Below are positions 53,401 to 60,533 of a stretch of 64,000 bases of DNA, in pieces (position 1 is the stretch's first letter; every line of letters begins with the position of its first letter). Location: the NCBI GenBank assembly GCA_944381275.1, contig CALWKO010000003.1, forward strand, positions 1-64,000, written 5' to 3'. The notes under the pieces were generated by a model. The model was not told where the DNA came from and did no database searches. It worked only from the letters and a program-made list of their open reading frames with translations. The DNA comes from an uncultured Clostridia bacterium. Its GTDB lineage: Bacteria > Bacillota > Clostridia > Christensenellales > UBA3700. A program made the position numbers and the translations under genes.

Positions 53401-54335
53401 CCATACCCGCTAGCGTAACTAGTATAGGAATAAGAGTGTTTGCCGGTTGTGGTTCGCTTGAGAACATAACTGTGGAGGAAGGGAATAGTACATACCATAG
53501 CGCAGGCAATTGCATTATAGAAACGGCAAGCAAAACATTGATAGCCGGCTGCAAAAACAGCGTTATACCTATGGATGGCAGCGTAACTAGCATAGGGGAG
53601 TATGCATTCTCCGGTTGCACCTCGCTTACAAGCATAACCATCCCGGATAGCGTAACAAGCATAGGGCGGTATGCATTCTATGGTTGCACCTCGCTTGAAA
53701 GCATGACGATACCTTTTGTAGGAGCTGAGCTTAACGGAACTAGCAATACTCACTTCGGCTATATATTCGGGGCGTCATCCTACTCATCTAATGGCAGCTA
53801 TGTTCCTTCAAGTTTGAAGAGCGTAACCATAACGGGAGGAAGTAGCATAGGACAGTATGCATTCCGCGGCTGCACCGCACTTACAAGCGTAACCATCCCG
53901 GATAGCGTAACAAGCATAGGACAGTATGCATTTGGTGGGTGCACCTCACTTGAAAGCATAACCATCCCGGATAGCGTAACAAGCATAGGGCAGTTTGCTT
54001 TTGCGTCATCAGGTATCACCGAATTGGTAATTCCAGATAGCGTTACTTCTATAGGGAACAACGCTTTTGCCGCGACCGATTTGGTTACCGTGACATTATC
54101 GGCGAATCTTACCTCTATAAGTGATGAACTGTTCTATAATTGCGGCTCGCTGACAAGCATAACCATCCCTGATAGTGTAACAAGCATAGGAAGTTATGCA
54201 TTTGGTAGTTGCAACTCACTTGAAAGCATAACCTTTCAAGGAACCAAAGCGCAATGGAAGGCCATTAACAAGTACGCCGACTGGAACACCAACACCGGCA
54301 ACTACACCATACATTGCACGGACGGGGACATATAG
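47430..54335 (+). CDS. Giant membrane-anchored BspA-type (LRR_5) repeat protein with cytoplasmic zinc ribbons
   Basis: A 2301-aa protein. Order: zinc ribbon (CPNC/CPYC, 3-18); seven 13-residue QPAEE repeats (37-127); three further zinc ribbons (about 135-205); a transmembrane segment (VIATAVLVAILVAIIVPVAV, about 269-291); a BamE/SmpA-like piece (INIGDSKERVLDILGEP, near 303); then from about 500 to 2275 several dozen 23-residue LRR_5 repeats of the form SLTSITIPDSVTSIGxYAF. Longer modules recur: seven copies of HISDIAAWCAIEF...NLYLNGNLVTEL, and two each of three other blocks. With no signal peptide, the zinc ribbons should be inside and the LRR outside. BspA-type LRRs bind host or bacterial surfaces in studied cases. 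GGAGGGG precedes the ATG. Confidence 0.9.
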   Translation: MICPNCQGEFEGKFCPYCGHAAAESGAAQTAPAEADQPAEEVTAQVAEEQPAEEAPMQVAEDQPAEEAPMQVAEDQPAEEAPMQVAEEQPAEEVTAQVAEDQPAEEATAQVAEDRPAEEAPVQAAVGAQGENKTCSKCGKTFSGKFCPYCGAKAEDAEICPICGAPRENGMKFCVKCGHAYGSAAAPAAAEICPVCGAPRENGMKFCVKCGYSYTGAQSRVPYAAGGYAGAQSGMAAPYGGSSGGAQTAGETTFADSAKSFMRRNGKKVIATAVLVAILVAIIVPVAVIFTSPTAAVNVDRINIGDSKERVLDILGEPYDYDPSDTVFTYYSSSYEKILKKLDSGSDFDDFEDFEDLGNAWEEEMELEQKLEEMDYKETKVYFDEHGKVTSLRFDANAQDEEDNTKRLKSSQVTVDEIVGYEMVEVPYTLKYTDGSIYKGTQSVMAEMMSGYADLKAYNPFGESVNLSVSVAPNSNVETGSSGGVEYIVYPNGEAAISGTGIITEELVDRIDTSIVTLTIEEGITGIEAEAFADCGSITEVSIPSTITSVGKNAFGSSVSYNVRYGVKYLGNEDNPYHAAMGPSNTSYQININSNTKVIADYAFYQSNLTSITMPAGSVEYIGAYAFAESSNLRRVDMENDVKSLGDYAFYKCSSLQSVSMQGGATSIGEYAFYNCTSLTSISIPYGVTSIGQYAFYNCESLASISIPDSVTSIGQYAFNNCSSLTSVTIGDSVTSIGEKAFYNCTSLTAVHISDIAAWCAIEFSNEYANPLYYAGNLYSNGNLITRLNIPNSVTSIGEYAFYGCTSLTSISIPNSVTSIGSYAFYNCIARTGVYISDIAAWCAIDFSNASANPLANAGNLYLNGNLVTELVIPNGGTSIGEYTFYGCTSLTSITIPNSVTSIGNYAFYNCGSLTSISIPDSVTSIGQYAFYKCTSLTSVTIPDSVTSIGEDAFSGCTSLESITIPDSVTSIGEDAFYNCTSLTEVHISDIAAWCAIEFGDVYANPLYYAENLYLNGNLVTELVIPNGVTNIGGYAFYNCASLTSITIGDSVTSIGGYAFYNCASLTSITIGGSVTSVGEDAFYDCTSLTEVHISDIEAWCAIEFSNEYANPLYYAENLYLNGNLVTELVIPNGVTSIGDYAFRNCTSLTSISIPNSVTSIGSYAFSSCDSLTEVHISDIEAWCAVEFGNVSANPLYYAENLYLNDNLVTELEIPAGITEIKAYSFAGFGGTSVTMGDSVTSIGSSAFYNGTSLTSITIPDSVTSIGEDAFYNCSLLVIYCEATSMPSGWNSNWNSADRPVVWDCNNTDVADDGNIYYIAENGVRYAINGGAVSVARQSQGLSGAIEIPASITYKDVVYSVTSIERSAFSGCSLLTSVTIPESVTSIGDYAFAYCDLLTSITIPESVTSIGDYAFRNCTSLTSITISESVTSIGEYAFYNCTSLTSVTIPDSVTSIGQYAFRNCTALTIYCEAASKPSGWNSTWNYSDCPVVWDCNNTDVADDGNIYYVAENGFRYALNGEAVSVARQSQGLSGAIEIPASITYNDVVYSVTSIKSSAFSGCTSLTSVTIPDSVTSIGSRIFAGCDSLESITVEEGNSTYHSAGNCIIETASKTLIAGCKNSVIPTDGSVTSIGDRAFYNCTSLTSITIPDSVTSIGRYAFYGCTSLESMTIPFVGATLNGTSNTHFGYIFGASSYSDNDDYVPSRLKSVTITGGSSIRFDAFYYCDSLTSVTIPDSVTSIGSSAFFGCSSLTEVHISDIAAWCAIEFSNEYANPLYYANNLYLNGNLVTELEIPYGVTSIGAYAFYNCDSLTSITIPDSVTSIRWYAFYNCDSLESITIPESVTSIGEYAFYNCTSLTSVTIPDSVTSISWYAFYNCTSLESITIPDSVTSIGSFAFYNCDSLTSVTIPDSVTSIRGDAFSSCDSLTEVHISDIEAWCAIEFSNEYANPLYYAGNLYLNGNLVAELEIPYGMTSIGDYAFYNCTSLTSVTIPASVTSIGIRVFAGCGSLENITVEEGNSTYHSAGNCIIETASKTLIAGCKNSVIPMDGSVTSIGEYAFSGCTSLTSITIPDSVTSIGRYAFYGCTSLESMTIPFVGAELNGTSNTHFGYIFGASSYSSNGSYVPSSLKSVTITGGSSIGQYAFRGCTALTSVTIPDSVTSIGQYAFGGCTSLESITIPDSVTSIGQFAFASSGITELVIPDSVTSIGNNAFAATDLVTVTLSANLTSISDELFYNCGSLTSITIPDSVTSIGSYAFGSCNSLESITFQGTKAQWKAINKYADWNTNTGNYTIHCTDGDI
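47538..47810 (+). repeat. 39-bp tandem repeat in the giant gene
   Basis: Seven in-frame copies encode QPAEEAPMQVAED and variants, an acidic proline/alanine linker between zinc ribbons. Near-identical copies suggest length changes by slippage or recombination. Confidence 0.9.
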
Positions 54336-54379
54336 CAAAGTAATAACCTTTCGGCAATTTTGCCGAAACACCCTATTGG

Positions 54380-54410
54380 GGCGCGGCTTCGGCCGCGCCT
54401 TATTAAATTT
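54380..54410 (+). terminator. Terminator of the giant gene
   Basis: GGCGCGGC-TTCG-GCCGCGCC (54380-54399), a perfect tetraloop hairpin, then TTATTAAATTTT. A smaller hairpin (TTCGGCA/TGCCGAA, 54350-54367) precedes it. Confidence 0.75.
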
Positions 54411-54442
54411 TGCCTAATGGGGGAGAAAAATGTTAATTATGC

Positions 54443-54471
54443 TTGACATTTATTTGCTTTGCTCGTATTAT
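54443..54471 (+). promoter_or_regulatory. Promoter of the ygbA-ABC-ECF operon
   Basis: TTGACA (54443-54448), 17-bp spacer, TATTAT (54466-54471). Confidence 0.8.
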
Positions 54472-54477
54472 TTATAT

Positions 54478-54495
54478 GGTTAACAAAGACTAACC
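54478..54495. promoter_or_regulatory. DtxR-like operator 1
   Basis: GGTTAACAAAGACTAACC, an imperfect palindrome over the expected transcription start. DtxR/IdeR sites share GGTTAG/CTAACC halves, but with a different spacing. Confidence 0.55.
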
Positions 54496-54513
54496 GATTA
54501 TTTTTTGAGGTGC

Positions 54514-54531
54514 GGTTAGCTAGGGCTAATC
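54514..54531. promoter_or_regulatory. DtxR-like operator 2
   Basis: GGTTAGCTAGGGCTAATC, same 18-base form, 36 bases after site 1. Confidence 0.55.
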
Positions 54532-54577
54532 GTTATGCGGGGTAAAAAAGGGAAAATCCCGCATATGTGTGCAAAGC

Positions 54578-54595
54578 GGTTAGTTAAAGCTAATT
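54578..54595. promoter_or_regulatory. DtxR-like operator 3
   Basis: GGTTAGTTAAAGCTAATT, same form, nine bases before the ATG at 54605, where a bound repressor could also hinder translation start or elongation of the transcript. Confidence 0.5.
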
Positions 54596-54604
54596 GCAGG
54601 GGTA

Positions 54605-55111
54605 ATGAATATGGACGGCGAAAAGGAAAGGCAAGAAGGGGCGGCGCCGCAAGGGCAAGCCGCGGAAAGCAGCTCGCAGGGCGCCGAGCAGGCGGGAAGC
54701 GGGCAGAAAGCGGAAAAAGGGGCGCCCAAGTACAAGGGGCGGCCGCTCACCGAACAGGCGGAGCGGGAGATGAAGACGCTTGAATTTATGATAGGCATAT
54801 ATTGCCGCAAAAAGCACAAGCACAAGGACGGGCTGTGCGCGGAATGCCAAGATCTTTTGGACTACGCCCGCTTCCGCAGGAGCCTGTGCCCGTTCGGGGA
54901 TAAAAAGACATTTTGTTCCAACTGCAAAATACATTGTTACAAGCCGGAAATGCACGAAAAGATGCGCAATGTTATGAAGTTCGCGGGACCCAGGATGATG
55001 TTCTACGACCCTAAGCAGGCGTTCGGGCATGTGGCGGAGACCATTCGCGTGAAGAGGCAGCGCAGGAAGGAGGAAAAGGAAAAGCGCAAGAAGCAAAAAC
55101 AAGGTAAATAA
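54605..55111 (+). CDS. YgbA-like 'nitrous oxide-stimulated promoter' family protein
   Basis: A 168-aa protein. The first ~45 residues are low-complexity (Gln, Ala, Glu). The rest matches the YgbA_NO family: YCRKKHKHKDGLCAECQDLL, CPFGDKKTFCSNCKIHCYKP and MRNVMKFAGPRMMFYDP, with five to six conserved cysteines that probably bind a metal. In enterobacteria ygbA is switched on by nitric oxide; its biochemistry is not settled. Start could also be 54611, which spaces the AGGGG better. It heads an operon with transporters, behind three palindromes. Confidence 0.85.
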   Translation: MNMDGEKERQEGAAPQGQAAESSSQGAEQAGSGQKAEKGAPKYKGRPLTEQAEREMKTLEFMIGIYCRKKHKHKDGLCAECQDLLDYARFRRSLCPFGDKKTFCSNCKIHCYKPEMHEKMRNVMKFAGPRMMFYDPKQAFGHVAETIRVKRQRRKEEKEKRKKQKQGK

Positions 55112-55130
55112 ATCATCTTCGGAGGTCCAT

Positions 55131-55664
55131 ATGAAGAAGAAACTTATAGCAATTTTCGCTCTCCTCGCCCTTATCGGCGTCGTGTTCGCGTTTGCCGCAT
55201 GCAAGGACGGGGAAGAAGAAACTTTCGAGGGCGGCGACGAAGCGGGCAGGACTTACGGGCAGACGTACACGCTCGACCAAACTGCGGCGGACGGCTGGTT
55301 CAGGGTTCCCGCGGAATCGTTTTCCGAAAGCACAATGGGTAAAATGATGGTAGATAACACCCGCAAGGATTATGTGACGATAATCAAGAGCGGCGACGTT
55401 TACTCGCTCATCTACCACGCCAAGTCAGACTCGATGAACAACGCGCGCCTGGTGTATGACGGGGAAGAGATGAGTGCGGAAACCAGCCAAACGGGTGAGG
55501 TTTACAATTATCGGTTTAACAATTTAACATGGGAGGATATAAGCGGCGAAATACCCGTAAGAGTATATGTAGCCACTATGATGAAGCGCGATACCAACTT
55601 CACCATCGCCCTTGACTTTACGCAAGCGGTGCTGGTGCCGGAAGGCAGCTTCGCAGAAAATTAG
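55131..55664 (+). CDS. Lipoprotein of unknown function
   Basis: A 177-aa exported lipoprotein: basic MKKK start, hydrophobic core, lipobox FAAC with Cys24, then an acidic spacer (DGEEETFEGGDE). The mature part is probably beta-rich (YVTIIKSGDVYSLIYHAKSD). No family recognised. It is 19 bp after the YgbA-like gene with GGAGG before the ATG, and its stop lies 1 bp before the first ABC transporter gene, so it may be the substrate-binding lipoprotein of that transporter (inference). Confidence 0.75.
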   Translation: MKKKLIAIFALLALIGVVFAFAACKDGEEETFEGGDEAGRTYGQTYTLDQTAADGWFRVPAESFSESTMGKMMVDNTRKDYVTIIKSGDVYSLIYHAKSDSMNNARLVYDGEEMSAETSQTGEVYNYRFNNLTWEDISGEIPVRVYVATMMKRDTNFTIALDFTQAVLVPEGSFAEN

Positions 55665-55665
55665 T

Positions 55666-57390
55666 ATGATAGACAAACAACTAATCGGGCTTATCGGTAA
55701 GGATAAGCGATATGTGATCTATACCGTGCTGCTCAACGTGTTTTCCATGCTGGTGAACACGCTGATCACGGCGAGTATATGTTACATCGTCTACTTGATC
55801 TACAGCGGGGTAAGGGATATAACATATCTCTATCCCGCCCTTATCATAGTTTTGGGCGCGGGGGTGCGCTATCTTTTAATGCGCCTTTCGGGCGAGTGCA
55901 CGTCGAGATTGGGCGGCAGTGTAAAGCGCAATTTGCGCGACAAAACTTACGATAAGATAATGCGCTTGGGCGTTCGCTCTTCGGGTGATATGTCTGTGGC
56001 GGGCCTCACACAGGTTTCGCTCGAAGGTGTGGAACAGCTCGATACTTATTATTCGCAATATCTGCCGCAGTTCTTCTATTCGATGATCGCGCCCATACTT
56101 CTTTTTATTATATGCGCGCCCATAGAATGGAAAACCGCGCTCGTACTGCTCGCGTGCGTGCCGCTCATCCCCCTCTCCATCGTGGCGGTGAGCAAGTACG
56201 CAAAGAAGATATTCGCCAAATATTGGGGCAGATACACCTCGATGGGCGACAGCTTTTTAGACAGCGTGCAGGGGCTTAAAGAGCTGAAGATATTCGGCGC
56301 CGACGAAGCCAGGCACAAGAAGATGAACGAGAGCAGTGAAGAATTCCGCAAGATAACCATGAAGGTGCTCGTCATGCAGCTCATGTCCACCACCATTATG
56401 GACTTGGTGGCGTACGGCGGCGCGGGCGCCGGCATTGCGCTCGCCATTTGGGCGGGCGTGGACGGCGGTTTAGAGCCCGCCAAGGTGCTCTTTTTGGTGC
56501 TCGTGGCGGTGGAGTTCTTCCTGCCGCTGCGCGCGCTCGGCTCCGCCTTCCACGTGGCGATGAACGGCGCTTCCGCAGGGCGCAAGATACTCTCCCTGCT
56601 CGCCTTGCCCGAACCCGAGTGGGGGGACAAGAAGGTGACGTCCTCCGATCTGCAAATAAAGGACGTGACCTTTGCCTATGAGGGCGGCAAGGACGTGCTC
56701 AAGGGCGTGAACCTCTCCTTCCCCGAGCGCAGCCTCACCGCTATCGTGGGCGAAAGCGGCAGCGGCAAGTCCACTTGCGTATCCCTGCTGATGGGCGCGA
56801 TCAGGGCAAACAAGGGTGAAGTCACCGTAGGCGGAACGCCGATAGGTGAGCTGGACAGGGCGGACTACTATTCCCACCTGGGCATAGTGTCCTACAACAC
56901 CTACATCTTCAACGACAGCGTGCGCAACAACTTCCTCATGTATACCCCCGGCGCCACCGACGAGCAGATGTACGCCGCGCTCAAAGAGGTGAACTTAGAC
57001 GCATTTATCCGCGAAGAGGGCGGCTTAGACAAGGTGATAAGCGAAGACGGCGTGAATATCTCCGGCGGTCAGCGCCAGCGCCTTGCCCTTGCGGTGAATT
57101 TGCTTGCAAACAAATCCATCTACATATTCGACGAAGCCACTTCAAATATCGACGGCGAAAGCGAAAGGGTGATAATGGACGGCGTAAAAAAGCTCTCCCG
57201 CCGCGCGGCTGTGGTGCTCATCTCCCACCGCATGGCAAACGTCACCTGCGCAGACAATATCTATGTGCTGGACGGCGGAATGGTGGCGGAGAGCGGCACG
57301 CACGAGCAGCTCATGCAAAAAGGCGGCGTGTATGCCGGGCTTTACAAAACTCAAAAGGCGCTGGAAGAAGGCGGGGAGGAAGCATTATGA
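55666..57390 (+). CDS. ABC transporter, exporter-type fold, permease-ATPase fusion 1
   Basis: A 574-aa half-transporter: six transmembrane helices (1-310) followed by a nucleotide-binding domain with Walker A GESGSGKST (near 365), signature ISGGQRQRLAL and Walker B IYIFDEATS. The membrane part resembles CydD and the YbtP/IrtA-type importers. It overlaps the second half by four bases, so they form a heterodimer. The start at 55666 directly follows the lipoprotein stop; a longer frame would overlap that gene. Next to an ECF module, a siderophore- or haem-like substrate is plausible (inference). Confidence 0.88.
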   Translation: MIDKQLIGLIGKDKRYVIYTVLLNVFSMLVNTLITASICYIVYLIYSGVRDITYLYPALIIVLGAGVRYLLMRLSGECTSRLGGSVKRNLRDKTYDKIMRLGVRSSGDMSVAGLTQVSLEGVEQLDTYYSQYLPQFFYSMIAPILLFIICAPIEWKTALVLLACVPLIPLSIVAVSKYAKKIFAKYWGRYTSMGDSFLDSVQGLKELKIFGADEARHKKMNESSEEFRKITMKVLVMQLMSTTIMDLVAYGGAGAGIALAIWAGVDGGLEPAKVLFLVLVAVEFFLPLRALGSAFHVAMNGASAGRKILSLLALPEPEWGDKKVTSSDLQIKDVTFAYEGGKDVLKGVNLSFPERSLTAIVGESGSGKSTCVSLLMGAIRANKGEVTVGGTPIGELDRADYYSHLGIVSYNTYIFNDSVRNNFLMYTPGATDEQMYAALKEVNLDAFIREEGGLDKVISEDGVNISGGQRQRLALAVNLLANKSIYIFDEATSNIDGESERVIMDGVKKLSRRAAVVLISHRMANVTCADNIYVLDGGMVAESGTHEQLMQKGGVYAGLYKTQKALEEGGEEAL

Positions 57391-59078
57391 AAGAGAAAAA
57401 ACTCCGCCGCAGCGGCGGCAAGATAATGGCGGGACTCATCGTCATGCTGGGCAGCTTGTCCTATGTGATGGTGTTTGCCGTGATAAACGGATTTTTGGGC
57501 TACGTATGCGCCATGGGCGTGACCGTGTCCGGCGCGGCGGCGGTGGCGAAGCTGCTTGGCGAAAGCGTTGCCATCTCCTACTACGCGCTCATCGGCATAG
57601 CCGTGGGGTGCGGCGTGGCACGAGGATTGCTGCGCTATGCCGAGCAATATTGCAACCACTTCATCGCATTCAAAATTTTGGCTACGCTCAGGGATAAGAT
57701 CTTCGGCGCGCTGCGCAGGCTGTGTCCCGCCAAGCTGGAGAGCAAGAAGAAGGGCAGCATAATAGCCATGATAACCGCGGATATAGAAACGCTGGAAGTT
57801 TTCTATGCCCACACCATCTCCCCCATATGCATAGCGGTGACGGTATCGCTCGCGGTGTTCTTGTTTGCGGGCTTTGTGTCCTCGTGGTACATCGCCTTGA
57901 CCGCGCTTGCAGGGTATTTGGTGATAGCGCTCCTTCTGCCCGCCCTCTCGTCTAAAAAGCTCAATCGCCCGGGCGTGGAGTACAGGCGGGAATTCTCCTC
58001 CTTCAACGCCTTTTATATGGACAGCATCAAGGGCGTGCGCGACGTGCTCTTGAGTGGAAGCGAGGGCGAGCGCAGGGAGGAGACGGACAGGCGCACGGAC
58101 GTGCTTTTGCAAAAGACGTACACAATAAAGCGGCTTTCTTCCCGCGCCGGCGCGCGCACTTCCCTCGTCATCTCCTTCTTCATCGCGGCGAGCCTTGCCG
58201 TGGCGGCGGCGCTCGTGCTCACGGATAACCTCAGCGTGGGCAAGGCGGTCGTCGGCGTGGTGGCGGTGTTCGGCTCCTTCGGACCGGTCACGGCGATAGC
58301 CGCGCTCCCCGGCAACCTCAATCAGACGTTCGCCAGCGGGGACAGGGTGCTCGACCTGCTCGCGGAACAGCCCGCGGTGGAGCCGGTGGAGCAGGGCAAG
58401 GACATCGACTTTGCAAGGCTGGACGTAAAGGATCTCACCTTCTCCTACGGCGGAGAAGAGGTGTTGAAGGGTGTGAATGTGAATATCAAAAAGGGTGAAA
58501 CGGTGGGCATTGTGGGCGCTTCCGGCTGCGGAAAGTCTACGCTGCTCAAGCTGCTTCTCCGCTTTTGGAACAGGGGCGGCGGCGAGATAAATTACAACGG
58601 TATATCCATCGACGAGGTGAACACTTCCTCCTTGATAAAGGAGGTCACCATGGTCAGCCAAAGCACTTATCTTTTCAACGAAACGGTGCTCGACAACCTG
58701 CTCATCGCCAAACCGGACGCCACGCGCGAAGAGGTGGAAAACGCTTGCCGCATGGCGGGCATACACGACTTCATCCTCACCCTTCCTCAGGGGTACGACA
58801 CAATGGTGGCGGCGCTTGCGGATAACCTCTCTGCGGGCGAACAGCAGAGGATAGGGCTTGCGCGCGCCTTCCTGCGCGGCAGCGGTCTGCTCCTTTTGGA
58901 CGAGCCCACCAGCAATGTGGACAGCATAAACGAGGGCATAATTCTGCGCGCGCTCAAGAACAATTGCAAGGACAAGGCGGTGATACTCGTATCTCACCGC
59001 GAATCCACCACGGCGGCGGCAGACAGAGTATATCAAATAGAAAAAGGAGTTGCACATGAACGAAAAGGACGAGCTTGA
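57387..59078 (+). CDS. ABC transporter, exporter-type fold, permease-ATPase fusion 2
   Basis: A 563-aa half-transporter, partner of the previous gene, CydC/YbtQ-like. Transmembrane part 15-320, Walker A GASGCGKST (near 376), Walker B LLLLDEPTS. The signature motif is LSAGEQQR, with Ala in place of the first Gly, a common mark of an asymmetric heterodimer where one ATP site is weaker. Start overlaps the first half by four bases (ATGA); its end overlaps the ECF S gene by 23 bases. Confidence 0.88.
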   Translation: MKEKKLRRSGGKIMAGLIVMLGSLSYVMVFAVINGFLGYVCAMGVTVSGAAAVAKLLGESVAISYYALIGIAVGCGVARGLLRYAEQYCNHFIAFKILATLRDKIFGALRRLCPAKLESKKKGSIIAMITADIETLEVFYAHTISPICIAVTVSLAVFLFAGFVSSWYIALTALAGYLVIALLLPALSSKKLNRPGVEYRREFSSFNAFYMDSIKGVRDVLLSGSEGERREETDRRTDVLLQKTYTIKRLSSRAGARTSLVISFFIAASLAVAAALVLTDNLSVGKAVVGVVAVFGSFGPVTAIAALPGNLNQTFASGDRVLDLLAEQPAVEPVEQGKDIDFARLDVKDLTFSYGGEEVLKGVNVNIKKGETVGIVGASGCGKSTLLKLLLRFWNRGGGEINYNGISIDEVNTSSLIKEVTMVSQSTYLFNETVLDNLLIAKPDATREEVENACRMAGIHDFILTLPQGYDTMVAALADNLSAGEQQRIGLARAFLRGSGLLLLDEPTSNVDSINEGIILRALKNNCKDKAVILVSHRESTTAAADRVYQIEKGVAHERKGRA

Positions 59079-59850
59079 AAAGGGCGTTGATCCCGAGGAG
59101 ATAAAGGAGGGAAAAACGCAGGCAGGGGCGGAAAAATCCGACCTCGAATGGCTGGACGAAGATATCCCCGTTCAGGAGGAAAACTCCGGGCAGGGGCAGG
59201 AAAACGAGCAAAAAGAAGAGGCAGGGGCGAAAAAACGCAAAAAGCGCCAAAACCCCAACATCCGCGACGGGGTGAGGTATAACAAAAAGGGCGAAGTAGC
59301 CATATTCCAGCCCTTCACCGTCAAAGATATCGTCTTCCTCGCCATAATCGGCGCGGCGGCGCTCATAACTTCCGCCGTCATGCCCTTGGTGGCGCAGGTG
59401 CCCATCTTCGGCTTGCCCCAGCTCGTCACCGGATTGCAGATGTCCATCTTCCCCACGATAGGGCTCATGAAGGTGCGCAAGGCGGGCAGCGTGTTCATCG
59501 TGGCGGTGCTGGTGAGCGTGCTGGAGCTCTTCATGGCTCCCGCAATGGGCGTGACCTCGCTCATCTCCGCAATAATCATCGAGCTATTGAATATCGCCAT
59601 ATTCAAAGGCTATCGCAAGGATATAGCTTGTTTTGTGTCCGGCATGCTCATCAATCCAATGACGCTGCCCTTCTACTACCTGTATTGCCTTGCGTTCGAC
59701 ACCAACTCCATATTCTTTAAGGCCGCCGGCGACAGCCCTTGGATGGCGGTGGGCATCTCCGCCGCGGTGGTGGCGGTATGCGCGCTCGGCGCGGGGCTGG
59801 GCATTCTCATCTCCCGTGAAATAAGAAAGGCGGGGTTGATGAAGAAATGA
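59056..59850 (+). CDS. ECF transporter S component (MptD/Trep_Strep-like)
   Basis: A 264-aa membrane protein. About 75 N-terminal charged residues rich in Glu, Lys and Gln precede five to six transmembrane helices from FTVKDIVFLAIIGAAALI onward. The membrane region resembles the MptD/TIGR02185 group of substrate-capture subunits, found with dedicated EcfT and EcfA genes. The substrate is unknown. The start is ATG 59056, six bases after AAGGAG; a TTG at 59050 is too close. Part of the charged tail is coded by GCAGGGG-type sequence also seen in intergenic DNA near 20150. Confidence 0.8.
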   Translation: MNEKDELEKGVDPEEIKEGKTQAGAEKSDLEWLDEDIPVQEENSGQGQENEQKEEAGAKKRKKRQNPNIRDGVRYNKKGEVAIFQPFTVKDIVFLAIIGAAALITSAVMPLVAQVPIFGLPQLVTGLQMSIFPTIGLMKVRKAGSVFIVAVLVSVLELFMAPAMGVTSLISAIIIELLNIAIFKGYRKDIACFVSGMLINPMTLPFYYLYCLAFDTNSIFFKAAGDSPWMAVGISAAVVAVCALGAGLGILISREIRKAGLMKK

Positions 59851-60533
59851 TAGATACCTTCCACGCCAAACGCCCCGTTTATCCGCTCTTCGGATTTTTT
59901 GCGGCATTGCTCATATTTGCCGCGGGGCTTGCCACAGCCAAACATGTTGAGGGGATGTGGTATCTCCTCGCCGTTTGGGTGTGGTTTTTGCTGTTCGGAT
60001 ATTGGCGCAGCTGCCTTATCATCATCCCCTGCGCCGCCGTGGTAGCGGGCATTTTCGCGGGCATTACATATCTTTCTTCCCGCGAACTCGGCGCCACGCT
60101 TGCGGCGGTGTCGCGCTCGGCGGCGGTGTGCCTTGCGGTGCTTCCGGGGCTTTCCCTGCCCGCGGTAAAGCTCACGCGCAACCTTTCGCAGATACATGTG
60201 CCGCGCTCGGTCACGCTGGGCATGATGATAGTGCTCTCCTTCGCGCCCCTCTTGGGCAAGGAGATAAAGCGCATCCGTGAGGCGATGCGCACGCGCGGCG
60301 CGGGCAGTTTGCTCAATCCCAAGGTGCTTTACCGCGCCTTGCTCGTCCCCTTTGCGGCGCGCCTTGTGAACATCTCCGATACACTTTCCCTCTCCGTGGA
60401 AACGCGCGGGTTTCGCACGGGCAAAGTGCCGTACACTATATATCACCCCGTAAAGCTCACGATGCGCGATGTGATTTTCCTGCTCGGTTTGGTCGCGGGC
60501 AGCGCGGCGATAATCGTCCTTTGCTTTATATGA
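59847..60533 (+). CDS. ecfT: ECF transporter T component
   Basis: A 228-aa membrane protein: five transmembrane helices and the long cytoplasmic coupling helices with SVETRGFRTG (near residue 188), the Ala/Glu-Arg-Gly motif that docks on the ATPases. It overlaps the S gene by four bases and the fused ATPase gene by four. Size is slightly small for EcfT but complete. Confidence 0.88.
   Translation: MIDTFHAKRPVYPLFGFFAALLIFAAGLATAKHVEGMWYLLAVWVWFLLFGYWRSCLIIIPCAAVVAGIFAGITYLSSRELGATLAAVSRSAAVCLAVLPGLSLPAVKLTRNLSQIHVPRSVTLGMMIVLSFAPLLGKEIKRIREAMRTRGAGSLLNPKVLYRALLVPFAARLVNISDTLSLSVETRGFRTGKVPYTIYHPVKLTMRDVIFLLGLVAGSAAIIVLCFI

Noticed and set aside
51039-53753. Several long minus-strand open frames opposite the LRR gene
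   Set aside because: They mirror the repeated codons of the plus-strand gene, are themselves repetitive and cysteine/tyrosine-rich, and lack ribosome binding sites.
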